From positions 159,038,502 to 159,102,501 of the forward strand of contig NC_080541.1 in NCBI RefSeq assembly GCF_028640845.1: a stretch of DNA of 64,000 nucleotides, given 5' to 3'. The stretch comes from Ahaetulla prasina. Taxonomy: Eukaryota > Chordata > Lepidosauria > Squamata > Colubridae. The notes under the pieces are model-generated. The model had not been told where the DNA came from. It was given only the letters and a program-made list of their open reading frames with translations, and made no database searches. The translations under genes were made by a program, and so were the position numbers. This document shows, piece after piece, positions 12,250 to 22,612 of this stretch (its first letter is position 1; each line of letters begins with the position of its first letter).

Positions 12250-13620
12250 AATTAATAATAATAATAACAACAACAACAACAACAACAACAACAATAATAA
12301 AATAATAATAATAATAATTTAATTTGTATACCACCCTTCTCCCGAACGACTCAGGGCAGTTTACAGCCAGAATAAAATACAACAACAACACATACAATAT
12401 TAAAAACAAACATTAAAAAACTTATTCAATTTGGCCGAATATTAAAATACGATCAACCCTATAAAATTAATGAAAGTTACAAACCCATAAAATCATCTAA
12501 AAATTTAAAAAATCAAGCCAGTCCAGCAAGTCGGAATAAATAAGTCTTAAGTTCGCGGTGAAAGGTCCGAAGGTCAGGTAGTTGTCGAAGTCCAGGGGGA
12601 AGTTCGTTCCACAGGGTAGGAGCCCCCACAGAGAAGGCCCTTCCCCCGGGAGCCGCCAGCCGACATTGCTTGGCTGACGGCACCCTAAGGAGTCCCTCTC
12701 TGTGAGAATGCACAGGTCGCTGGGAGATAGAAGATGGCAGCAGATGGTCCCGTAAGTAACCCGGTCCTAAGACATGGAGCGCTTTAAAGGTGGTCACCAA
12801 TACCTTGAAGCACACCCGGAAGACAACAGGCAGCCAGTGCAGTCTGCGCAGGATGGGTGTTACATGGGAGCTCTGAACCGCTCCCTCTATCACCCGCGCA
12901 GATGCATTCTGAACCAACTGCAGCCTCCGGGTGCTCTTCAAGGGGAGCCCCATGTAGAAAGCATTGCAGTAGTCCAAGCGAGAGGTAACAAGAGCATGAG
13001 TGACCGTGCATAAGGTATCCCAGTCCAGAAAGTGGCGCAACTGGCGAATCAGGCGAACCTGATAAAAAGCTCTCCTGGAGATGGCTGTCAAATGATCTTC
13101 GAAAGACAACCGCCCATCCAGGAGAACGCCCAAGTTGCGCACCCTTTCCATCGGGGCCAATGACTCGCCCCCAACAGTCAGCCGCGGCTGCAGCTGACTG
13201 TACCGGGGTTCCGGCATCCACAGCCACTCCGTCTTGGAGGGATTAAGCCTGAGCCTGTTCCTCCCCATCCAGACCTGTACGGCTTCTAGACACCAGGACA
13301 CTACTTCGATATCTTCGTTGGGGTGGCCTGGGGTGGAAAAGTACAGCTGCGTATCGTCAGCGTACAGTTGGTACCTCACCCCAAAGCCACTGATGATCTC
13401 ACCCAACGGCTTCATATAGATGTTGAACAGGAGAGGCGAGAGAATCGACCCCTGAGGCACCCCACACATGAGGCGCCTCGGGGTCAATCTCTGCCCCCCT
13501 GCCAACACCGTCTGCGTCTGGTCAGAGAGATAGGAGGAGAACCACCGATAAACGGTGCCTCCCACTCCCAAACTCCCCAGCCGGCGCAGCAGGATACCAA
13601 TTGACCACCCTACCCTCTTA
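12250..13620 (-). mobile_element. L2-group LINE, 5'-truncated
   Basis: On the minus strand this is a LINE running from partway through the RT domain to the 3' end. The 3' UTR has the family signature (gagtcgttcgggagaagggt on the minus strand) and an AAT/AAC microsatellite tail (12250-12320). The coding part is described separately. Upstream RT and endonuclease domains are absent. Confidence 0.88.
12513..13571 (-). CDS. L2-group LINE reverse transcriptase fragment, open frame
   Basis: A 352-codon frame with no internal stop. GVPQGSILSPLLFNIY lies at residues 37-52 and the catalytic YADDTQLYF at 70-78. The thumb/C-terminal region has RNLGVLLD, then LVTSRLDYCNA, LQLVQNASARVIEGA and ILRRLHWLPV, as in L2-type ORF2 proteins. 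The first Met is arbitrary: coding similarity continues a little upstream, then the copy is cut off. With no N-terminal RT or endonuclease it cannot act alone, but the intact length argues for a fairly recent insertion. Confidence 0.85.
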   Translation of the reverse strand: MGVGGTVYRWFSSYLSDQTQTVLAGGQRLTPRRLMCGVPQGSILSPLLFNIYMKPLGEIISGFGVRYQLYADDTQLYFSTPGHPNEDIEVVSWCLEAVQVWMGRNRLRLNPSKTEWLWMPEPRYSQLQPRLTVGGESLAPMERVRNLGVLLDGRLSFEDHLTAISRRAFYQVRLIRQLRHFLDWDTLCTVTHALVTSRLDYCNAFYMGLPLKSTRRLQLVQNASARVIEGAVQSSHVTPILRRLHWLPVVFRVCFKVLVTTFKALHVLGPGYLRDHLLPSSISQRPVHSHREGLLRVPSAKQCRLAAPGGRAFSVGAPTLWNELPPGLRQLPDLRTFHRELKTYLFRLAGLA

Positions 13621-14062
13621 GTTTTTATTATGCCAGTGATAAACTTTGCTCATCTCTGGATCCTTGTTTGGATGCCATTGCTAACCATTGCTTAAGATAA
13701 ATTTCACGTCACCTTCCTTGATTCCAGTAACAGGTGTGCTTGCAATTAGCTGAGTGTCAAAGCTGCAACCTGTTAATTAATCTATATAGAAGATACTTGT
13801 GATCAAGCCTATGGAGTGTTTGTAGTCGACCCGCTCTAAATCTCGGTGGCAGGTGTTAAATAAATTCTATTATGGCAAGCAAAGGCACAACTAATAATTC
13901 TGGCTGAAGTTAATCCATAGCATACAAAAGTCTCTAATTATTTATTAATAAGTTAACAAAAATTAGGCAAATTTCCACTTTTTCTATAAATCAACAGCGA
14001 TGTTTGCTTACAAACTGTTGCTATGAATCAAGGAATAAAACTGAGGAAAGTTCCATTCAAAG
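13621..14062. other. no gene or recognised repeat
   Basis: Unrecognised AT-rich spacer between the L2 copy and the next LINE fragment. Confidence 0.5.
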
Positions 14063-14589
14063 ATGACTCTACAAACATGCCCCAAGACCAACAAAGTACC
14101 TTATGCCACCAGACTTGAAATCCTGGGTTTAGAAAATTTAGAACTACGCTGTCTTCAACATGACTTGAGTTTAACTCATAGAATCACCTATTACAATGTC
14201 CTTCCTGTCAAAGACTACTTCAGCTTCATTGCAACAATACACTAGCACACAATAGATTTAAGCTTAATGTTAACCGCTCCAATCTTGATTGCAGAAAATA
14301 GGACTTCAGTAACAGAGTTGTTAATGCCTGGAATACACTACCTGATTCTGTGGTGTCTTCCCCAAATCCCCAAATCTTCAACCAAAAACTGTCTACTATT
14401 GACCTCACTCCATTCCTAAGAGGTCTATAAGAGGCATGCATAAGAGCACAAGAGTGCCTACCATTCCTGTCCTATTGTTTCCGTTCTTTATATTCAATTA
14501 ATTTAGTTATTACATACTCATACTTATATATATATACTTATATATTGTAGTTATTTCATGCTTACATTCATATATACTGTGTGACAAAA

Positions 14590-14644
<55 letters not shown>
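14063..14644 (+). mobile_element. CR1/Rex-like LINE 3' end with (ATAA)n tail
   Basis: The coding relic TNKVPYATRLEILGLENLEL matches the minus-strand element at 17148-18327. It is followed by frame-broken sequence, the 3' UTR 'ccattcctgtcctattgttt' and an ATAA array at 14587-14644. The exact clade cannot be settled by eye: it is a Jockey-superfamily (CR1/L2/Rex1) non-LTR element. Confidence 0.75.
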
Positions 14645-14645
14645 C

Positions 14646-15331
14646 CCCTTCCTCCAAAAAAAGAAAATCTAAAGTTGCTCCTGAGACATATACATGTCAT
14701 ATTCAAAGTCCCCACAAAGAGCATTAAAAAGTGTAAAAAATTGATTGTACTTACTTTAAAGAGATGAGGCTGCAACTCCATCTTTTTCCTTACCTGGAGA
14801 ACTGCCGATGACTTTCCAATGAGATACCCAAATCATAGGAATTGACAGGTTTGGGACATTATGGTTGTGTGAGGGAAGTTTCAAGAGCTTTAAGGATAAA
14901 AATGAGAATACCTGACATCTGAGAGGCAGACTGCTCTTCAGCCCAACTTAAAACACTCTGAAGCAGCCCAAAATATGACTGAATCTCAACAGCAAATTCA
15001 GAGCTTTTGGATGAGAAGGTGAAATGAGTGCAGTTTGCTTCCTATAGATCTACCATCTTATTTATATTTTTAAAAAAAGAAAAGAAAATGAACTGCTGAA
15101 ATTTAGATGCAATGTTTTAGGGTGCTGGAGGCATGTAAATGGGTGTTCATCCCTGATTTCAATGATCAGTTGTTTGAAAGCTATTGGATACAAGAATTTC
15201 CTCTTAAACAGTTTTTAGTAATAAGCAGAAAGGATCTGGAGATTAACTCTGGATACTGATGCTGCTGGATGTCAGCCTGACTTTTTCAGGCAAACAAAAT
15301 ATTTAAATTTCAGCTTCTCCAATAAGTTCTC
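14646..15331. other. no gene or recognised repeat
   Basis: No supported coding or repeat signal. Confidence 0.5.
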
Positions 15332-17140
15332 TCTTTTTTTATTTTTATTGCACTTTTTCTCTTTACATATCTCTTTTACTTATTTAACAGATCTGTGACA
15401 TTATTCATACAACGAGAATCAATATTCAATACATTGTATACACTCTATTTCTAAACATTCTATTCCTTTATATACATTTCCATTCCTTATTTCTATTATC
15501 CATTCATTCATGCCATTTCTCCCATACTGCATAATATTCCGAATCCTTTCCCTTTAACTCTAACGTAAATTAGTCCATTTCCACGCAATCACATATTTTT
15601 TAAATTACTAATCCCTCTGGTGGTATACTACCTTTCTTCCAGTACTGCGCAAAATCAATCCTTGCTGCTGTTAATATATGTAACATCAAATATTTTATCT
15701 TTCTAATATATTTTGCCCTAAATATCCCCAGGAGAAACAATTGCAGTTTAAGTTCTATTTGACACTTGCTTAGATCCTGCAGCCATTCCTGTATCTTCAT
15801 CCGATATCTTTTCACTTCGGGGCATGACCACCATGAGTGAAAGAAGGTACCTTGTCCCTGTTTACATTTCCAACATTTTGGATTTAAATTTGGATACATC
15901 TTGGCCAGCCTCACGGGTGCTAAATGCCAACGATAAAACATCTTATATTGGTTTTCCTTATAGGTCACGGATTTAGTTATTGTATAGTTCCTAGTCCAGA
16001 TTTTTTCCCAGTCTTCTAATTCTATATTGTGTCCTACGTTTTTGGGCCAGGCAATCATGGGTTCTTTCACCACCTCCTCCGCCCTATCAAATTGTAGTAA
16101 ATAGTTATATATTTTGGTTATTAGTTTTCCCTTTGGACCTACTAACAGTTTATCTTATTGTTGTGGTTCAATATCAAATCCATATTCCTCTGCATCCTTT
16201 TTATATCTAGATTGTAATTGTAGATCCACAAACATTCCCTGTTCCTTTAACTCCTGATTGTTTCTGAGTTTCCCTTGATATCTAAAATTTCATTATACCT
16301 GATTATTTTACCTACATCTAGTGTATTGGGGTAGATCATTACCTCCATGATGGATAACCACCTGGGGATCTTCATATAATGTTTTTTCTTTATGTCTTCC
16401 CATGTATGTAACAGCACATCCCTTATATTATGTCTCTAAAAATATGAATGTGCCTTATTTCCCCTGTCCCACAAAAAAGTGTGCCACTCCTTTTGTAAAT
16501 CATGCCCTTCCATTTTTAAGATTCTTCTATTATTTAAATTTATCCAATCTCTAATCCATACTAATACCGCTGTTTTATAATAGAGTTCCCATGCCAGGAG
16601 TCCAATGCCACCTCTACTTCTACTATCCTAAAGTGAAACTAACTTTATCCGTGCCTTCCTACCTGACTAGGCAAATTTAATAATTATTTTGTTTAGATCT
16701 GTGTAAAACTTCTTATCCAATTTTATAGGGATTGTTTGAAATAAATAAATTTAGGTAAAATATTCATTTTAATAGTCACTATTCGTCCTAATAAAGATAA
16801 TTGTAATATCCCCCACCTTTCCAGATCCTTCTTTATTTGTTGAAATAATTCTATATAATTGTCATCTTTTATTTAAGAGCATCTCGCCATTAACCAGATT
16901 CCTAAATATTTAATCTTCTTAGCAATTTGTAATCCCATTTCCCTTTCTAGATCTCTTTTCTGATTCATTGTTAAATTTTTAACTAACATTTTGGTGTTTG
17001 TTTGTTTGTTTTTGTTAATTTTGAGGCCCAATACTTCTCCATATTTTTCTATTTCATGTAGTAAGATGGGGCCAGTTTCCAGTGGTTCCTTGATAAAAAA
17101 TACCAAGTCATCGGCGAAGGCCTGTACTTTATTTTTTTAT
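15332..17140 (-). mobile_element. L1 LINE, ORF2 3' half and 3' end
   Basis: Read on the minus strand, the fragment begins at the catalytic segment (AFADDLVFF coded at about 17105-17131) and runs to a T-rich 3' terminus near 15332. A piece at 16873-17106 keeps EIEKYGEVLGLKINKNK and KKIKYLGIWL of the L1 RT palm/thumb. The middle is frame-broken. The rest of the same RT domain lies beyond a nested LINE, at 18328-18412. Confidence 0.85.
15600..16073 (-). pseudogene. L1 ORF2 C-terminal domain fragment
   Basis: A 157-codon open segment matching the end of L1 ORF2p: YKMFYRWHLAPVRLAKMYP, then the Cys-rich zinc-knuckle-like CWKCKQGQGTFFHSWWSC with C-X2-C...H...C spacing, then the terminal helical part. 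It ends at a stop at 15600. Upstream RT coding is disrupted, so the segment is non-functional. Confidence 0.85.
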
Positions 17141-17147
17141 TTTTTTT

Positions 17148-18327
17148 ATTTATTTGTCGTAACAATATATACAAGCATTGCATAAAGGATTATATAATAT
17201 ATAAACATATATATGAGGAGAAACAAGGTACTATAAACATATATATATATATAGGGGAAGAAACAATAGGACAGGAATGGTAGGCACGTTTGTGCTCTTA
17301 TGCACGCCCCTTAGAGTCCTCTTAGGAAAGTGGTGAGGTCAACTGCGGATGGATTTTGAGTAAAGCTTTTGGGATTATGAGAAGAAACCACAGAGTCAGG
17401 TAATGCATTCCAAGCATATATAATTCTGTTACAGAAATCGTGTTTTCTGCAATCTAAACTGGAGCGGTTGACATTGAGTTTAAATCTGTTGGTAGCTCTT
17501 GTGATATTGTTATTGAAACTAAAGAAGTCATTGACAGGAAGGACATTACAACAGATGATTTTATGAGCTAAACCCAGGTCCTGCCGAAGGCGACGAAGTT
17601 CCAAGTTTTCTAGACCCAGGATATCAAGTCTGGTGGAATAAGGTATTTTATTGGTTTCGGAGGAGTGGAGAACTCTTTTCGTAAAATACCTTTGGACACG
17701 CTCAACTGTGTTGATATCAGATATATGGTATGGGTTCCAGACAGGAGAGCAGTAATCAAGAATTGGCCTAGCAAATGTTTTATATGCTCTGGTCAGTAGC
17801 GTGGTGTTTTTTGAAAAGAAGCTACGTAGAATTAAGTTAACAACTCTTAGAGCCTTTTTTGCTATATAGCTGCAGTGGGCTTTGGCACTTAAATCGTTAG
17901 ATGTAAAAACTCCAAGGTCTTTGACAGGGTGGGGGTCATCTGCGAGGCAATGTCCATCAAGCATGTACTTTGTGATTGGGTTCTTTCTTCCAATATGCAA
18001 GACTGAGCATTTACTGGTTGAGATTTGTAGTTGCCAAATTTTAGACCAAGCAGTTAGATGATCAAGGTCCTTTTGAATTGTGGATGTATTGTCAGTGGTG
18101 TTGAAAAGTTTGACATCATCAGCAAAGAGAACACAGTTACTTGAGATATGATCGCAAAGATCATTTATGTATATTATAAAGAGGGTTGGACCAAGAACGT
18201 TACCTTGAGGAACACCACTCTTGACAGGAACAGGATTTGATAGAGCATTACCAATTTTAACTATTTGTTGTCTGTTTGACAGAAAAGCAGATATCCAGTT
18301 GTGTAAGGGTCCTGAAATGCCATAGGA
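17148..18327 (-). mobile_element. CR1/Rex-like LINE inserted in L1
   Basis: A minus-strand non-LTR element with its 3' end at the ATTT-rich tail near 17148. It is inserted between L1 coding blocks at 17140 and 18328. Downstream of the intact 229-codon segment lies the 3' UTR. Upstream, to 18327, further RT-like coding is visible but lacks an open start. It is the same family as 14063-14644, 44656-44850, 45700-46130 and 49830-50150. Confidence 0.8.
17311..18000 (-). CDS. C-terminal RT fragment of CR1/Rex-like LINE
   Basis: A 229-codon frame: VKDLGVFTSNDLSAKAHCSY, then the thumb region YKTFARPILDYCSPVWNPY, ERVQRYFTKRV, TNKIPYSTRLDILGLENLEL, and a C-terminal WNALPDSVV block. This order is typical of Jockey-superfamily ORF2 C-termini. 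The YADD palm lies upstream and is not in this frame. No endonuclease is present. Confidence 0.8.
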   Translation of the reverse strand: MHIGRKNPITKYMLDGHCLADDPHPVKDLGVFTSNDLSAKAHCSYIAKKALRVVNLILRSFFSKNTTLLTRAYKTFARPILDYCSPVWNPYHISDINTVERVQRYFTKRVLHSSETNKIPYSTRLDILGLENLELRRLRQDLGLAHKIICCNVLPVNDFFSFNNNITRATNRFKLNVNRSSLDCRKHDFCNRIIYAWNALPDSVVSSHNPKSFTQNPSAVDLTTFLRGL

Positions 18328-18412
18328 TAGGATTTATACTCTTCCTTTTTAATTCTTGTTCTTTTTATTTCTTGGTTTGCCATAATTCTAATTAATAATA
18401 TTTCCTTTAAAA
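18328..18412 (-). mobile_element. L1 ORF2 RT fragment upstream of the nested LINE
   Basis: The minus strand encodes RIMANQEIKRTRIKKEEYK, which runs directly into the VQAFADDLVFF encoded on the other side of the nested LINE. It is the displaced 5' part of the L1 copy at 15332-17140. It stops in an AT-rich stretch near 18412. Confidence 0.78.
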
Positions 18413-18594
18413 TAAAATAAAATTAAAAAAAGCTAGCCAAGCTGAATTTCTAATAAAGTATATCAGCAAATGGCAATTAAATCATTCCAATTATGAAGTC
18501 TCAATGTTGCTTCACAGTGGCAGATATGGGAGAGAATAAAAAATCATACTAAATCATATTTAAATTAGGACTAAGCTAATATGGAGAAGAACAT

Positions 18595-18986
18595 ACAGGT
18601 AGTCCTTACTTACAGCAGTTCATTTAGTGATTGTTCAAAGTTACAATGGCACTGAAAAGTTATTTATGACCATTTTTCACACATACCTTTGTAGCAGCCC
18701 CATAATCTTATGCTTAAAATTCAGATGCTTAGCAACTGGTTCATATTTATGATGGCTGCAGTGACCCAAGGTCATGTGATCACCTTTTGCAACCTTTTTT
18801 ACAGCAAAATCAATGTGGCAGTCAGATTCTCTTAACAACAATGTTACTAATTTAACTACAGTGATTCACTTAACAAATATGGCAAGAAAAGTCATAAAAT
18901 GGGCAAAATTTCACTTAATAAATGTTTCATTTAACAACAGAAATTTGGAGCTCAATTGTGTTTGTTGGTCACCTGTCTTTACCTGT
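18595..18986. mobile_element. Tc1/mariner-like MITE
   Basis: The left end is CAGGTAGTCCTTACTTAC and the right end degrades to ...TTTACCTG, both next to TA, consistent with TA target duplication. The interior shows the family's repeated 'ttaagtga/ttcactta' motifs. The same family is at 25018-25683. Superfamily assignment rests only on the TA flanks. A 27-nt part at 18813-18839 reappears inside the duplicated block at 21573-22612. Confidence 0.65.
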
Positions 18987-19410
18987 ATAAGACAAGTGTA
19001 CCTTACCATTCACAACAGTATTTCCATTAATTCAGATACTGCACCATATTATTTGTTCCCACTCTGCCTCTTTCTATGGGAAAAGCACCCACGCTCTTGA
19101 CTAGATGTGAAACAGAATTAAAAACAAAGACAGTCTTTTTTTTTTTTTTTTTTTTTTTTGTTCAAAAAGTTTTTATTGGTCAAAAAAGGTTTATACAAAT
19201 ACATATCAGGTATGGTAAATTTTCATTTTTCTTATACAAGATAAGAATTTAACTCAAATTTTTTAACACATACAACAGCCATATGGCAAACAGGTGACAC
19301 GAAGTAGCTAAATTTACAAATCTTACATACGCAATAAAGAAGGGTCAAGAATAAACAGAATATCGTACAAAAGAGAATAAGGAAAACCAACACAATACCA
19401 AATATCTTTA

Positions 19411-20064
19411 TCACTTCCTAGTTTTGGATCTCAGAACTCTGGGTTCAGCCTGACCCAACTCCAGGGCCGCAACAGCGGCAGCCGCCTCCGCCCCATGGTC
19501 TATAACCTCCCCTTCTTCAATTCCTGGGTCATCTGATTCCAGGAGGGCTTTGTGTTCCTCCACGTAGGCCGTAGCCTCCGCAATTGTACTAATTTTTTTC
19601 GTAATGCCCTCCCGGAAAATCATCAATCCCTCTGGCATCAGCCATCTGAAGCCTACTCCCTTCTGGTACAATTTGCTTGACAAAAAGTAATATTTCTTTC
19701 TCATTTCACGTACCTGTCTGGGAATCTGCCTCAGAATGGCTATCTCCCTGCCCCTGTAAGTCAGTGCCCCACTCCTATGTTTTCTAAGAATTTCATCTCT
19801 CGTCTCTCTTCTCACAAATTTGACATGAACCTCTCTGGGAACTGCATGCGTGCGTGCATATTGTGAATTAACTCTATAAACTCGATCCACATCCCAATTC
19901 ATGAAATCAACACCTCTCCCAAGAAATTCTCCCAACAATTTAGTCACAACATCTCTCAAATCTTCTTGGTCCACTTCTTCCAAATTTTGAAACCTAAGGA
20001 AATAAGACATTTTATCCATCTGTAGTCCAAGCACAGCATTGCCTGTCTCCTCTCTTTTCTGCAC
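19411..20064 (-). pseudogene. L1-type ORF1 protein, C-terminal two thirds
   Basis: A 217-codon frame starting MQKREETGNAVLGLQ. It contains the RRM-like region (MSYFLRFQNLEEVDQEDL) and the C-terminal domain (VPREVHVKFVRRETRDEIL, YRGREIAILRQIP). It ends with an acidic/alanine tail and a stop at 19411. ORF1p is an RNA-binding trimer that packages its transcript. A frame break separates this part from the N-terminal coiled-coil segment, and the first Met is inside the original protein. Confidence 0.8.
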
Positions 20065-20635
20065 TGCCGCATCTCACCCTCCAGACCTTCCACTTTCTGC
20101 TTGTTTTCTGCTGAGACTTGTTGAGTATCCTTTAAATCCTTTTGGATAGTCACAATTTGCTTGACAAAAGTAATATTTCTTTCTCATTTCACGTACCTGT
20201 CTGGGAATCTGCCTCAGAATGGCTATCTCCTGCCCCTGTAAGTCAGTGCCCCACTCCTATGTTTTCTAAGAATTTCATCTCTCGTCTCTCTTCTCACAAA
20301 TTTGACATGAACCTCTCTGGGAACTGCATGCGTGCGTGCATATTGTGAATTAACTCTATAAACTCGATCCACATCCCAATTCATGAAATCAACACCTCTC
20401 CCAAGAAATTCTCCCAACAATTTAGTCACAACATCTCTCAAATCTTCTTGGTCCACTTCTTCCAAATTTTGAAACCTAAGGAAATAAGACATTTTATCCA
20501 TCTGTAGTCCAAGCACAGCATTGGCTGTCTCCTCTCTTTTCTGCACTGCCGCATCTCACCCTCCAGACCTTCCACTTTCTGCTTGTTTTCTGCTGAGACT
20601 TGTTGAGTATCCTTTAAATCCTTTTGGATAGTCAC
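19670..20635. repeat. tandem duplication of 483-485 bp inside the ORF1 element
   Basis: Sequence from about 19670 to 20152 recurs at 20153-20635 with very few differences. The junction lies at a shared ACAATTT present at both borders of the unit, so a 7-bp microhomology is sufficient to explain it. Confidence 0.88.
20223..20546 (-). pseudogene. duplicated ORF1 segment
   Basis: A second copy of the RRM/CTD-start region (MQKREETANAVLGLQ to ALTYRGRR) created by the internal tandem duplication. It ends abruptly where the duplicated unit joins the next one. Copy-to-copy differences are few, including one base that changes the frame at the GREIA position. Confidence 0.8.
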
Positions 20636-20755
20636 AATTTCTGCTCTTATTTCCGTTTGGCCTCTTTGCAAATCATCCAGTTTCTTGTCCATATTGGATA
20701 ACTTTTCCAGAATTCTCTCCATCTCTCCAGCAGTTGGTCTCTGACCTTTTGCCAT
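20438..20755 (-). pseudogene. L1-type ORF1 N-terminal segment with coiled coil
   Basis: This is the natural ORF1 start: MAKGQRPTAGEMERILEKLS at 20755, followed by a charged heptad-like helix (MDKKLDDLQRGQTEIRAEI to SAENKQKVEGLEGEMRQ) expected of the trimerising coiled coil. The frame then slips by one base around the QCRKERR codons, so the downstream RRM is in another frame. The same slip is in both tandem copies and so predates the duplication. Confidence 0.8.
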
Positions 20756-21572
20756 TTAAAAAAAAAAATTCAAAATCCTCAGGCAAGCACAGTATCCTTG
20801 TAATTTCCTCCGGATCCACCAGGGGGCACTCACAGGAGCAACGAGTCCAGAGTACAGTTAGTCAACCAGGAAGCCGAAGGGAAGTGATGTCATCAAAATT
20901 CTCATAGTGAAGGCGGAAGCTGGACGCCACCACTGTTCCCCAGAGGGAGGGGGGGCCTCAAACCCTCCCTCCTAAATTTCTCCATCACCTCTTCTCTCCA
21001 GAGCTCCACAAAACCGGTAATCTTCTTATTTTAAGTTCTCCTCTCTCCAGAATGACTCGTGCTCCTTCCAGCCGCAGGGGAGAAAAACCCCCCCGCACTC
21101 GGGCACTCCACTCGCGTTACCGATATCCCTTCCCTTCTCCATTCCTCAATTCTTCTCCGTTCCTGTTCACCACCAGGCTGCTGCAGTTATAAATCCAAAG
21201 CCCGGTGTCACGGGCTGGCGCCAAGCGGCGACCAAAGTAATGGCCGTGGCCTGTGGCCTCCGAGCCCCGCCGAGCCTAGGACGCGCCAGCATCGGTCCCC
21301 ACAGTCCTGTATGTCGGCTGGGAGACCCCTGGCGAGCCGTCCGTGCGGCAGGTGTCCTTTTCGGAACACCTGGCCCCTGGGGGCCTCGGCGGCGGCCGGA
21401 TTCGGGCACTGGAGGCAGGAGAAGCCTCCAGACGACCGTTGCCTCTGGACACCGGAAGTCGTCTCCCACAAAGACAGTCTTAATATGAGCAAAGGCTCAT
21501 GTTTCTGAGCCCATCTTAAACGACTATTTTAATGCTAAAAGCCTTCACGAATATCAGCCTGCCCTTCAGTCA

Positions 21573-22612
21573 AATTCTTCTCCTTGCAAACAAGCTGTTC
21601 AGAATAATGTTGATCTAAGGTTAGATCTATTTGAGTAGCATCTTTTGATGATGGCTAGAATCTAGATCTTTTCATGTGGCAGTCAGATTCTCTTAACAAC
21701 CACATAGATATTCCTCAGGACTAGCTGTATTTAGACACTGCATTTAAAAGTGGAAAATATAGACCACCAACCTACAGAGATTAGTGCTTTAGGCACAGAT
21801 GTGGTGGTATTCAGACAAGATGCTAGTCTAAGCTAAAAGATGGTTAGGTAGATTATAGGTGTCTTAGTATGTTTCCCTGGTTGCTTTGATGATTCTAAGC
21901 CATAATATGGTTTATTTGTTTGCAGTTGTGAATAGTAACTTTCTTTTGTGAACACCGATTTGGAGTTTAACCTGCTCTGTAAAATCAGTTTGAATATATC
22001 CTTGTGGTAGGATTTCTTAACCTATATCCATTCCTCAATTCTTCTCCTTGCAAACAAGCTGTTCAGAATAATGTTGATCTAAGGTTAGATCTATTTTGAG
22101 TAGCATCTTTTGATGATGGCTAGAATCTAGATCTTTTCATGTGGCAGTCAGATTCTCTTAACAACCACATAGATATTCCTCAGGACTAGCTGTATTTAGA
22201 CACTGCATTTAAAAAGTGGAAAATATAGACCACCAACCTACAGAGATTAGTGCTTTAGGCACAGATGTGGTGGTATTCAGACAAGATGCTAGTCTAAGCT
22301 AAAAGATGGTTAGGTAGATTATAGGTGTCTTAGTATGTTTCCCTGGTTGCTTTGATGATTCTAAGCCATAATATGGTTTATTTGTTTGCAGTTGTGAATA
22401 GTAACTTTCTTTTGTGAACACCGATTTGGAGTTTAACCTGCTCTGTAAAATCAGTTTGAATATATCCTTGTGGTAGGATTTCTTAACCTATATCCATTCC
22501 TCAATTCTTCTCCTTGCAAACAAGCTGTTCAGAATAATGTTGATCTAAGGTTAGATCTATTTGAGTAGCATCTTTTGATGATGGCTAGAATCTAGATCTT
22601 TTCATGTGGCAG
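21573..22612. repeat. two and a quarter tandem units (464/466 bp) of composite origin
   Basis: Unit starts at 21573, 22037 and 22503; the third stops at 22612. Each full unit is segment A (about 110 bp) joined to segment B (about 345 bp). B alone also exists in a different context at 24365-24710. The A-B join contains the 27-nt segment of 18813-18839, and the B-A join contains the 20-nt segment of 21139-21158. Units differ by one or two single-base indels. Confidence 0.9.

Larger units (their letters stand above)
19138..21467 (-). mobile_element. ORF1-only L1-type retrotransposon (HAL1-like organisation)
   Basis: A minus-strand insertion with a poly(A) tail (T-run at 19136-19159), a polyadenylation signal CAATAAAA just before it, one ORF1, and a CG-rich 5' region (about 20760-21467). 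It is flanked by a 14-bp target duplication ACAAAGACAGTCTT (19124-19137, 21468-21481), so both ends of the insertion are visible. ORF1 is followed by only about 250 bp before the tail and there is no ORF2. This looks like a non-autonomous LINE using L1 machinery in trans. It carries an internal 483-bp tandem duplication. Confidence 0.82.

Noticed and set aside
12774..13604. Plus-strand and second minus-strand frames over the L2 RT
   Set aside because: Shadows of the 352-codon RT frame.
21059..21508. 149-codon plus-strand frame and its antisense frames, CG-rich
   Set aside because: Lies in the CG-rich 5' region of the ORF1-only LINE. Frames are open in several phases because of base composition; none resembles a protein family.
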